From a virus: a stretch of DNA of 21,053 bases. The DNA lies in the IMG/VR virus record IMGVR_UViG_3300034106_000428, positions 1-21,053 of that record. One strand, 5' to 3'. Within the stretch, counting starts at the first letter, position 1; each line of letters starts with the position of its first letter. The translations under genes were made by a program, and so were the position numbers. The notes under the pieces are model-generated. The model did not search any database. It was not told the origin of the DNA and was given only the letters and a program-made list of their open reading frames with translations. Of this stretch, positions 1-5,783 are shown one piece after another.

Positions 1-1
1 C

Positions 2-115
2 GTGTACCCGCCCGACCCGTATGTGCCGCCCGTCACGCAGCGCATGACCGACGAAGAGATGACTGCGTACATCCAAAGCCGGCGCTACAACTGGGAGACA
101 AAAAGGTGGAGCTAA
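2..115 (+). CDS. C-terminal fragment of an upstream gene (5' end outside window)
   Basis: An open frame runs in from the left edge and ends at TAA 113-115, giving about 37 residues ending in RRYNWETKRWS. It is rich in proline at the left (YPPDPYVPP) and then becomes polar (TDEEMTAYIQS). The product is not recognised. A promoter follows directly, so this is probably the last gene of the preceding plus-strand unit. The codon pattern is ordinary, but with so little sequence a chance open frame cannot be ruled out. Confidence 0.5.
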   Translation: MYPPDPYVPPVTQRMTDEEMTAYIQSRRYNWETKRWS

Positions 116-148
116 CAACTATTAGGGAAAACCCCTATAAAAAAGTTC

Positions 149-177
149 TTGACATGCGTAAAAGAATCTGTTACACT
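149..177 (+). promoter_or_regulatory. sigma70-type promoter for the helicase gene cluster
   Basis: A perfect -35 hexamer TTGACA (149-154) is followed after exactly 17 bp by TACACT (172-177), 4 of 6 matches to TATAAT. An A/T-rich stretch just upstream (136-148) could act as an UP element. Transcription would start near 184 and give a short leader before the AGGAGA ribosome site (210-215) of the 68-aa gene. It is recognisable by host RNA polymerase, which suits an early or middle phage operon. Confidence 0.75.
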
Positions 178-220
178 GTATTTACGTTGTCGATAGTGAC
201 GGCGTAAACAGGAGAATCAA

Positions 221-427
221 ATGCAGTACAAACTCAATGTTCAGCGCGACGTAGATACAGACGAGCCAGGCGTCTACATCCTCAACCTCCCCAAAGGCTG
301 GCGCTTTGACGAGGTCAGCTCTCCCAACGACAGAGTGCACGTCAAAGGCTATGACTCAATGAAAGAGTTACGCGCCGACATCAAGCCCAGCGTCATACCT
401 TGCGATTGCTCAGGATGCTCACCTTAA
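221..427 (+). CDS. hypothetical 68-aa protein, first gene of the left operon
   Basis: The ATG is preceded by AGGAGA at 210-215 with 5-nt spacing, a good ribosome site, and sits about 40 nt downstream of the predicted transcription start. The protein reads MQYKLNVQRDVDTDEPGVYI and continues as a soluble acidic/basic mix (LNLPKGWRFDEV). It ends with a cysteine-rich tail CDCSGCSP (C61, C63, C66) that could bind a metal, though three cysteines alone are weak evidence. I do not recognise the family. The 3' end overlaps the helicase start by 13 nt (or 28 nt if the TTG at 400 is used), so translation of the two is likely coupled. Confidence 0.75.
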   Translation: MQYKLNVQRDVDTDEPGVYILNLPKGWRFDEVSSPNDRVHVKGYDSMKELRADIKPSVIPCDCSGCSP

Positions 428-1698
428 GACCCTACCAAGAGCAGGCGGCTGACTTCCTGTACGAGCACGACCGCGCCATGATCTTGGCGCCGGTCGGCGC
501 GGGCAAGACGGCGATCACGCTGACGGCCATGCAGGACATGGTGCGCGACGGCCACGTCAGGCGCTTCCTCGTCGTCGCCCCGCTGCGCGTCGCCACCAGC
601 GTCTGGCCGGTCGAGGCCGCCAAGTGGGCGCCCGGCCTGCAACTGCGCGTGGCGGTCGGCACACCTACGCAGCGCAAGGCGGCGCTCGACTACTGGTGCG
701 AGATCGTCGTGACCAACTACGACAACCTCCAGTGGCTGGCCGAGCAAGACCTAAGCACCTTCGATGGCGTGGTGTTCGACGAGCTGACGCGCCTGAAGAA
801 CCCGTCGGGCGCCAGGTTCAAGGCGCTCGCCAAGGCGCTTGACTGCCCGATCCGCTGGGGCCTGACCGGCAGCTTCACCAGCAACGGCTTGGAGGACGTC
901 TTCGGGCAGTGCAAAATCATCGACCAGAAGCTGCTAGGCCGCAGCAAGGGCGCGTTCCAGCAACAGTACTTCTACCTCGTCAACAAGGATTACAACGACT
1001 GGCAACCGCGCCCCGGCGCGCTGGAGCAGGTCATGGCCCGGATCAAGCCGGCTACCTTCGTGCTGGAGCCAGGCGAGTACAAGGACAAGCTGCCGCCGCT
1101 GCACACGGTCGAGGTGCGGCTGGACCTGCCCGACCGCAAGCCGTACGAGGACATGAAGAAGGACTTCGTGACGCGCTTCCCGGACGCGACTGCGGTGGCG
1201 ATCAACGCCGCCGTGGTGACGCAAAAACTGTCGCAGATGGCCGCAGGGTTCGTCTACACGCCAGAGCCGGTCTGGTTCAGCAGCCACAAGTTCGACCGGC
1301 TCGAAGAGCTGCTGGCCGAGAACCAGCAGGCCAACACGATTGTCTTTTACAACTTTGTCGAGGAACTCCATGAACTCAAGCGACGTTTTCCTTACGCCCG
1401 GACAGTTGACAGCATTGATGACTGGAACGCCGGACGAGTACGCCTTCTATGCCTGCACCCGCGATCTGCCGGGCACGGGCTCAACCTCCAGCACGGCGGC
1501 CACCATATCGTCTGGCTCAGCCTGCCTTGGAGCCTTGAGCTGTTCGAGCAGGCCAACGGACGGCTGCACCGATCCGGGCAGCGCCGCGACGTCTGGTGCT
1601 ACGTCATGATCGCCAACCAGACGGTGGACGAGAAGATATGGGCCGCGCTGCACAGCAAGCAGGCGGTCAGCGACATTGCAATGGAGAGCCTGAAATGA
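415..1698 (+). CDS. SNF2-family (superfamily 2) DNA helicase/ATPase
   Basis: A 427-residue protein with both RecA-like lobes of an SF2 helicase. Visible motifs: the Q-motif-like LRPYQ at 4-8, Walker A APVGAGKTA (25-33; K31, T32), motif II DELT (122-125) in VVFDELTRLKN, motif III GLTGS (149-153), and in the C-terminal lobe motif VI QANGRLHRSGQ (379-389), typical of SNF2-like proteins (Q..GR.HR.GQ). The family uses ATP to translocate on duplex DNA; phage members are usually placed with replication/recombination genes. No extra nuclease domain is visible. I chose ATG 415; an in-frame TTG at 400 would add five residues, and neither has a strong ribosome site, which suggests coupling to the upstream gene. 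The stop overlaps the next start (ATGA, 1695-1698). Confidence 0.93.
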   Translation: MLTLRPYQEQAADFLYEHDRAMILAPVGAGKTAITLTAMQDMVRDGHVRRFLVVAPLRVATSVWPVEAAKWAPGLQLRVAVGTPTQRKAALDYWCEIVVTNYDNLQWLAEQDLSTFDGVVFDELTRLKNPSGARFKALAKALDCPIRWGLTGSFTSNGLEDVFGQCKIIDQKLLGRSKGAFQQQYFYLVNKDYNDWQPRPGALEQVMARIKPATFVLEPGEYKDKLPPLHTVEVRLDLPDRKPYEDMKKDFVTRFPDATAVAINAAVVTQKLSQMAAGFVYTPEPVWFSSHKFDRLEELLAENQQANTIVFYNFVEELHELKRRFPYARTVDSIDDWNAGRVRLLCLHPRSAGHGLNLQHGGHHIVWLSLPWSLELFEQANGRLHRSGQRRDVWCYVMIANQTVDEKIWAALHSKQAVSDIAMESLK

Positions 1699-1871
1699 AC
1701 ACCCTGAAAGACCGTATTCGCTCGACGAAGGCGCAGTTCCGCATCGCCGTCAAGCAGTACAACCAAGCGCAGCGCCTGATGGAGCGGCTGAAGAAATCAC
1801 TTGAACAACTGGAGAAGAAAGATGAACTGGCGCGAGCTAAACAAAAAGCTAAACATGCTGACCGAGGATGA
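1695..1871 (+). CDS. hypothetical helical 58-aa protein
   Basis: It starts in an ATGA overlap with the helicase stop, with GGAG at 1683-1686 as a possible ribosome site. The protein is MNTLKDRIRSTKAQF... and is almost entirely charged and helical (KQYNQAQRLMERLKKSLEQL), with heptad-like leucines suggesting a coiled coil, and a lysine-rich end ([13 protein letters not shown]). No known domain. The 3' third overlaps the next gene by 50 nt in another frame. Its position directly after the helicase suggests a co-expressed accessory factor, but this is inference. Confidence 0.65.
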   Translation: MNTLKDRIRSTKAQFRIAVKQYNQAQRLMERLKKSLEQLEKKDELARAKQKAKHADRG

Positions 1872-2004
1872 GGTGCTGGCGCTGCTTGAGATTGAACGCC
1901 AAGGCGCCAAGCGCGTGACGTTCTTGGAGCGTCTGCACCAGCGATACACCATGCTGCGGGCGGCGCGCGAACGAGTGGAACTACTGAAGGAAGCAATCAA
2001 ATGA
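1822..2004 (+). CDS. hypothetical helical 60-aa protein
   Basis: The start ATG 1822 is preceded by GGAGAAG (1811-1817), a good ribosome site located inside the preceding gene; I prefer it to an in-frame TTG at 1801. The protein ([20 protein letters not shown]...) is helical and charged: an N-terminal [13 protein letters not shown] segment and a C-terminal [20 protein letters not shown] helix. This is reminiscent of short phage proteins built of a helical hairpin, but I cannot name the family. It overlaps the previous gene by 50 nt and the next by an ATGA (2001-2004). Confidence 0.7.
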   Translation: MNWRELNKKLNMLTEDEVLALLEIERQGAKRVTFLERLHQRYTMLRAARERVELLKEAIK

Positions 2005-2189
2005 AATCCCGTATCCTAGACCCCAACTTTAAATATGTGCCGGCAGCGGCGACAGATGTTCAGGCAACATGGCGAAAATTTGGATGGAAACCTCTCGATG
2101 AAATGCCCAACGTGCGCAGCGTGGACAGAAGTAAAATTGACCAAGCAGATGGGCGAGTACGTCCAGAGATCAAGGGTATGCGGCAATGA
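2001..2189 (+). CDS. hypothetical 62-aa protein overlapping the zinc-finger gene
   Basis: The ATG is in an ATGA overlap with the preceding stop, with GAAGGA about 10 nt upstream. The N-terminal half ([20 protein letters not shown]) has the look of short conserved phage proteins with an '[14 protein letters not shown]' opening; I recall this type from podovirus genomes but cannot name a function. The C-terminal half (residues about 33-62) is encoded by the same DNA as the start of the zinc-finger gene in another frame and appears less constrained. It ends at TGA 2187-2189, overlapping the next start. Confidence 0.65.
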   Translation: MKSRILDPNFKYVPAAATDVQATWRKFGWKPLDEMPNVRSVDRSKIDQADGRVRPEIKGMRQ

Positions 2190-2313
2190 GCACAAGTTCA
2201 CCACAGAAGAGCGCGTCGTCCCCACCAAGCCGCACGGAGGGGCCAGACTTCGCAAGCTGGAGCCCAATGGTGCTGACGAAGTTCGCGCAAGACTCCTACG
2301 CAAAGATGCGTGA
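2098..2313 (+). CDS. small zinc-finger protein, NrdR-like N-terminal fold
   Basis: A 71-residue protein beginning [12 protein letters not shown]. Likely zinc ligands are C3, C6, C28 and H32 (CPTC ... CGNEH), followed by [10 protein letters not shown]. This resembles the zinc ribbon at the N-terminus of the repressor NrdR (CPxC ... R.RR.C ... FTT.E), but the ATP-cone domain of NrdR is absent, so it is not an NrdR ortholog. Small phage proteins of this type are common; they may bind nucleic acid. The start ATG 2098 has GGATGGAAA upstream. An in-frame ATG at 2035 would add 21 residues without similarity to the family. It overlaps the 62-aa gene by 92 nt and the next gene by 128 nt, each in a different frame. 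Confidence 0.72.
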   Translation: MKCPTCAAWTEVKLTKQMGEYVQRSRVCGNEHKFTTEERVVPTKPHGGARLRKLEPNGADEVRARLLRKDA

Positions 2314-2392
2314 GCAGGAGGACCAGCTAGAGCAGTTGCGCCAAGACCTCAAGACGGCGCTGGAGGCTTACCGGGCCTTGTTGCGGCTGTAG
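2186..2392 (+). CDS. hypothetical 68-aa coiled-coil protein, last gene of the left operon
   Basis: It starts in an ATGA overlap with the 62-aa gene, with AAGG (2173-2176) upstream. Residues 1-27 are Ser/Pro-rich and share DNA with the zinc-finger gene. Residues 28-68 ([20 protein letters not shown] onward) form a likely coiled coil with a leucine-rich end ([14 protein letters not shown]). An internal ATG at 2267 with GGAG at 2259-2262 would give a 41-aa product containing only the helix and could be the true start. The last 25 bp overlap the 3' end of the convergent holin gene. Function unknown. Confidence 0.6.
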   Translation: MSTSSPQKSASSPPSRTEGPDFASWSPMVLTKFAQDSYAKMREQEDQLEQLRQDLKTALEAYRALLRL

Positions 2393-2739
2393 AACAGCGT
2401 CCGGTCGCCGAACAGGTAGAAGCCCACAGCCGCAGCGAAGTTGTCCACAGCGTCGCTCGGCTGGCCCGACAGCTTGAGCGAGGCCCAGGTGCCCAGCACA
2501 ATCATCGCTACAGTGGGCCGCATAAGGCGCACGGCGGCCTCGACCCACGGGTACGAGGGATTGGCCCCACCGGCCTCATTCATCGCCTTGAACATGTCCA
2601 GATCGAACTGGCGCATCTTGACGTACTCTTCTACGTTGACGGGCTTGTAGCCGTCGGTCTGAATGAAGCGCCCGATGAGCGACTTACCCAAGTCAACGGC
2701 CAGAGGGCCGAGGGCGGCGAGGATGGTTAGCGGGTCCAT
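2368..2739 (-). CDS. putative holin (three-TM gene-transfer-agent holin type)
   Basis: 123 residues. A hydrophobic N-terminal segment (LTILAALGPLAVDLGKSL, about 5-25) is followed by a polar linker. Two close hydrophobic segments come next: MRPTVAMIVLGTWASLKL (about 73-90) and VDNFAAAVGFYLFGDR (about 98-113). The ending resembles the family of GTA-type holins with W...MRP and FY.FGDR. Holins pierce the inner membrane and let the endolysin reach the cell wall. It lies 1 nt downstream of the endolysin gene, which has no signal peptide and so needs a holin. It is the last gene of the minus-strand unit and overlaps the last plus-strand gene. Confidence 0.78.
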   Translation of the reverse strand: MDPLTILAALGPLAVDLGKSLIGRFIQTDGYKPVNVEEYVKMRQFDLDMFKAMNEAGGANPSYPWVEAAVRLMRPTVAMIVLGTWASLKLSGQPSDAVDNFAAAVGFYLFGDRTLFYSRNKAR

Positions 2740-2740
2740 G

Positions 2741-3217
2741 TCACACCTCCAGCAAGTCGCAGATGCGGTTGGCCCAGCCTCGGCTGAACGCCGGCCAGTT
2801 GGGCAGCTTGGCCATGAAGCGCAGGCGCTGGGCGAGGATGCGCCGGCGCAGCCCCTCGGAGTGCAGCGTACTGGCCGCGCGGATGGTGATGGGGCCGATC
2901 ACGCCGTCGTCCTTGACACCGCAGGCCCGCTGGAGCCACTTGGATGACTGAGCCACGCCTGAGTTGACGGCGCCGTCGAAGACGATGTAGCGCACGTCTG
3001 GGGGCAGCGCCTCGGCCTGCACGGCGTCCCAGTATCGCTCCTTATAGATGCGCTGCGCCAGCTCTAGTGGCAGTTCGCGCATGTCGCCACGGTAGCCGAC
3101 CTCGCGGGCCACGGCCTCGGTGATGCCGTAGCGGGTCTTGTTGCCGGGGTCGGCGGGGTGGTTGCTGTAATCGCCCTCATGCTTGAGCAGCTTGTCGAAG
3201 GCGGTTAGGAAGTTCAC
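2741..3217 (-). CDS. endolysin, GH108 N-acetylmuramidase with peptidoglycan-binding region
   Basis: 158 residues, the usual length for the GH108 family. The catalytic glutamate is E14 in LLKHEGDYSNHPADPGNKT (family signature EGGY...PADPGG.T..GIT); the usual glycine at position 15 is aspartate here. Other family features are RYGIT (29-33), YKERYWD (58-64) and FDGAVNSG (80-87). A PG_binding_3-like segment follows (WLQRACGVKDDGVIGP, 94-109). It cleaves the glycan strand of peptidoglycan. There is no signal peptide or signal anchor, so release depends on the holin. The start overlaps the stop of the upstream membrane-protein gene (ATGA, 3214-3217), a sign of translational coupling. Confidence 0.92.
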   Translation of the reverse strand: MNFLTAFDKLLKHEGDYSNHPADPGNKTRYGITEAVAREVGYRGDMRELPLELAQRIYKERYWDAVQAEALPPDVRYIVFDGAVNSGVAQSSKWLQRACGVKDDGVIGPITIRAASTLHSEGLRRRILAQRLRFMAKLPNWPAFSRGWANRICDLLEV

Positions 3218-3435
3218 TTGTCTACCTTGCCGTCTAGCTTGTCGAAGATGCGCCCCAACATCGACTTGATGTCTACCATGTCGGCGCGGTAGTCGTCGCG
3301 AGCGACGTAGTGCGTCGGCATCTGCCGCACATCAGCGTCAAGCCGGTCGATGGCCTGGTAGATGCGGTTGAGTGTCCAGCCCCCGAAGAATCCTGCGACG
3401 GCCACGGCGATGTTGAAGAGAATTTGGTAGTCCAT
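3214..3435 (-). CDS. small membrane protein of the lysis cassette (spanin- or holin-like)
   Basis: 73 residues: one N-terminal membrane segment (ILFNIAVAVAGFFGGWTL, about 5-22) followed by a charged, probably helical tail (RIYQAIDRLDADV ... DIKSMLGRIFDKLDGK). It is the first gene of the lysis cassette. Topology fits an i-spanin or an accessory holin, but there is no second overlapping lipoprotein gene as in Rz/Rz1, so I do not assign one. The ATG 3435 is chosen; a TTG at 3453 would add six residues (MIKLTV). Both have weak ribosome sites. Confidence 0.72.
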   Translation of the reverse strand: MDYQILFNIAVAVAGFFGGWTLNRIYQAIDRLDADVRQMPTHYVARDDYRADMVDIKSMLGRIFDKLDGKVDK

Positions 3436-3494
3436 GACCGTTAATTTGATCAAACGTTTGTGCGAAGTTCAAGACGAGTGACAAGATTTTGCAG

Positions 3495-5774
3495 TTAGGG
3501 CGCGAGCGCGTTTGCGCGAGACGCGGGCTCGGCACGGCGCGACAACTCATTTCCGAATTGTGCGGCCGCGCGGCCGTAAAACTCAGGCATTTGGTTTATC
3601 TCGCGGCTACGGCGCAACGCCATAGCAGCCTCAACCATATCAGCGGCTTTTGCAGGGCTGGTCATTTCGCGAGCGATTTCCATCGCAATCTTGTCGTCCA
3701 TCCTAAGCGCCAGTCTTTTGAACACATTGTTAAAGACCGTGATCGGAACAGACAGAAAGTTAGGCAGGGGAAGACCTATCTCGCGGCCAGTTTCAGTCCC
3801 CAAACCGCGTATCTTAATGTCAGCCTTGGCGCCAGCGTCTACAAGGCGCTGGTACTCGCCTTCGCGTAGCAGGTCGTTTCGGACAGCATTTACATGAGAC
3901 AACTGCTGGGGCGTAAAGTTCTTGGTAAGTTCAGCGATGCGCTTGTCAACCGCCAGAGCGTTTGACCCAGCCGGCAGCGCGGGCGCAAGTTTATTCTGAC
4001 TTGCAACCGCAAGTGAATCAATCTTTGCCAATCGCGCCGCGTCCTTGGCTACTGCGTCCAGCCGAGGCGTAAGGCTCATGCCCGCGTCGTCAAGGATGCG
4101 GATTGGATCGGCGTACTTTTTCAAGAATTTAGCGTGCGCTTCCGGCGTCACACGACCGGCAGCGTCGGTGACTTCTCTACGGTACAGGTCTTCAATGCCT
4201 GCCCGCGCCGTGCGAACCGCATCGGCATTTTTGCCGAACATCGTCACAAACTGCTGGGCTTCCCGCTCACCTCTTGGCTGGAAGTACGTTTTGATCACGT
4301 CGTCAGGGTTGAGCCGAGGCTCATTGAGCGACGTTTGCTTAAACAGGTTTGCGTTAACGCCGGTTTTGAACCGAGGCGCGTATTGCGTGCGGTATGTGTT
4401 AAGCGCCTCGGTGTACAGCGTTTTAGCTTCCGCAGGCAGCGTAGAGCTGCCGTCAACGGCCGCATCGATTGCGCGGTGCAGTTTCCCCAAGTTGCGAAGC
4501 GTCACCGCAGCCGAGGGGTCGCTAGACCTGGCTGCGGCAGCGATGTCAGCGTTGATGGCTTTGCGAACATCATCGAGTTGCGCGAGCGTGACTTCAGGCG
4601 CTGCCGCAGGCGGCGTAGGCGCTTTTATGCGGGACGCTATTAGACCAACGCCAACAGGCTTTGCAGCCGGCGCGGCGGGCTGCAAAGACAGCAGTTTAGT
4701 AACGGTTGACGGCGCGGTGCTTGGGTCAAACGTAGACAGTTTACGGCCCAAGATAGACTCGGCCTCGTCGATCACGTTGCCAACATTGATCTTGGCGTCG
4801 CCTGCCGCCGCAAACGCGCGGTTATACGCCGGCTCAGTGACGGTAGCTTTTGCTGTCTGTTGTTCAGCCCTCGCCGCGTCCAGCAGCGTCTGCCCTGCCT
4901 CTCGTTGGCTAACATTTGTCAGGCCAGCGTCAATTTTTTGCTTGACCTTATCCGCAGACGCCCGAAACTTTGCGTCGGCTCGGGCTTGTTGAGCCAGTCG
5001 CGCTTGATTTGTTTGCGCTGCCATCCCCGCATAAGTGTCGGTCATCGCGGGAACTTCCAACGCTCTAGCCTGCAGCGTAGAAAACCCAGTGCTGCCCGCT
5101 GGCGCGGCAATTTCACCTGCGGTCGGCGCTGCGCCTGGCACAGCCGACGGTCGCCCTCTAAGCGCGTTTACGATGTCATCGCCTTTGTTGCCAATGGCTT
5201 TGATGTATGTGTCTAGCTTGACGTTCGCCAACTTGCTGGCGTACTCCATGCCCTTGCCGATTATTGGCGCGATGACGCCTCTGCCGGCCGCCTCCATAGT
5301 CGCGCCTTCAAGCGCGGTTTGGGCTTGTCTTGCGGCAGCTTGAGGCAGCGTTTCGGGCGCGGCGCCCCCTCCTGCCATTCGCATCAGCTCCTTAGCGCCC
5401 GCAAACCCAGCGCCTGCGCCAGCTACCACGCCCGCCGGACCCGCTGGCGTACCAAGAGCAGCCCCGCCGACCGTGCCTAAGGCTTCAACTGTAGGTGCTA
5501 TAAATTGCGCGATTGCTCGCCGGCGAGTTGGGATAGCATCTTGCTGAGTCTGGGCCGCAGGCACTGGCCGGCCGTAGCCAGGTATCTGGTCTACCGCAGA
5601 GCTAGGCCGCGCCTGAGCAACGCCAAACCGTTGCCGAATAGCTTCTTGCGTGGCGGGATTTGCGTTTGCAAAATTTGCATCTTGCGCGGCGTACTTGTCA
5701 AAAATTGCCTGCTTGGTGGCAGGGTTGGCGTTGACGTAATTGGGGTCGGTAAGAATTGAGGCCAGAGTTGCCAT
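3495..5774 (-). CDS. large ejection / internal virion protein (P22 gp16 position)
   Basis: 759 residues. Residues 10-53 hold two tandem 22-aa units (see the repeat entry). A Gly/Ala-rich hydrophobic stretch follows (about 95-130: FIAPTVEALGTVGGAALG, then GVVAGAGAGFAGAKELMR), which could insert in a membrane. The rest is mostly helical, Ala/Lys-rich with segments such as LAQLDDVRKAINADIAAAA and FTPQQLSHVNAVRNDLLREG. No enzyme motif is visible. In P22 the third ejection gene (gp16, 609 aa) holds the same place after gp7 and gp20, and all three are injected with the DNA. The assignment rests on order, size and composition. It has an AAGGAAT ribosome site and lies 9 nt after the preceding gene. 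Confidence 0.7.
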   Translation of the reverse strand: MATLASILTDPNYVNANPATKQAIFDKYAAQDANFANANPATQEAIRQRFGVAQARPSSAVDQIPGYGRPVPAAQTQQDAIPTRRRAIAQFIAPTVEALGTVGGAALGTPAGPAGVVAGAGAGFAGAKELMRMAGGGAAPETLPQAAARQAQTALEGATMEAAGRGVIAPIIGKGMEYASKLANVKLDTYIKAIGNKGDDIVNALRGRPSAVPGAAPTAGEIAAPAGSTGFSTLQARALEVPAMTDTYAGMAAQTNQARLAQQARADAKFRASADKVKQKIDAGLTNVSQREAGQTLLDAARAEQQTAKATVTEPAYNRAFAAAGDAKINVGNVIDEAESILGRKLSTFDPSTAPSTVTKLLSLQPAAPAAKPVGVGLIASRIKAPTPPAAAPEVTLAQLDDVRKAINADIAAAARSSDPSAAVTLRNLGKLHRAIDAAVDGSSTLPAEAKTLYTEALNTYRTQYAPRFKTGVNANLFKQTSLNEPRLNPDDVIKTYFQPRGEREAQQFVTMFGKNADAVRTARAGIEDLYRREVTDAAGRVTPEAHAKFLKKYADPIRILDDAGMSLTPRLDAVAKDAARLAKIDSLAVASQNKLAPALPAGSNALAVDKRIAELTKNFTPQQLSHVNAVRNDLLREGEYQRLVDAGAKADIKIRGLGTETGREIGLPLPNFLSVPITVFNNVFKRLALRMDDKIAMEIAREMTSPAKAADMVEAAMALRRSREINQMPEFYGRAAAQFGNELSRRAEPASRANALAP
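5616..5747 (-). repeat. two tandem 22-residue repeats in the ejection protein N-terminus
   Basis: Unit 1 (residues 10-31) reads DPNYVNANPATKQAIFDKYA plus AQ; unit 2 (residues 32-53) reads DANFANANPATQEAIRQRFG plus VA. Thirteen or so positions are identical, centred on the core NANPAT.(K/E).AI. The helical pattern suggests a small repeated docking or bundle element. It is seen directly in the translation; the function is not known. Confidence 0.75.
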
Positions 5775-5783
5775 GTTTATTCC

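Noticed and set aside
121-140. Terminator hairpin (GGG AAAA CCC) before the left promoter
   Set aside because: The stem is only 3-4 bp and is followed by A, not T, on the plus strand; it is better seen as part of the A/T-rich promoter approach.
2001-2313. Programmed or accidental frameshift joining the 62-aa gene to the zinc-finger gene
   Set aside because: Both have their own starts with upstream ribosome sites, no slippery heptamer is evident at the overlap, and the zinc-finger product starts naturally with MKCPTC.
4045-4992. Plus-strand open frame of 315 codons opposite the 759-aa ejection gene
   Set aside because: Ser/Ala-rich shadow without a ribosome site or family pattern; the minus-strand gene is in a coupled series.
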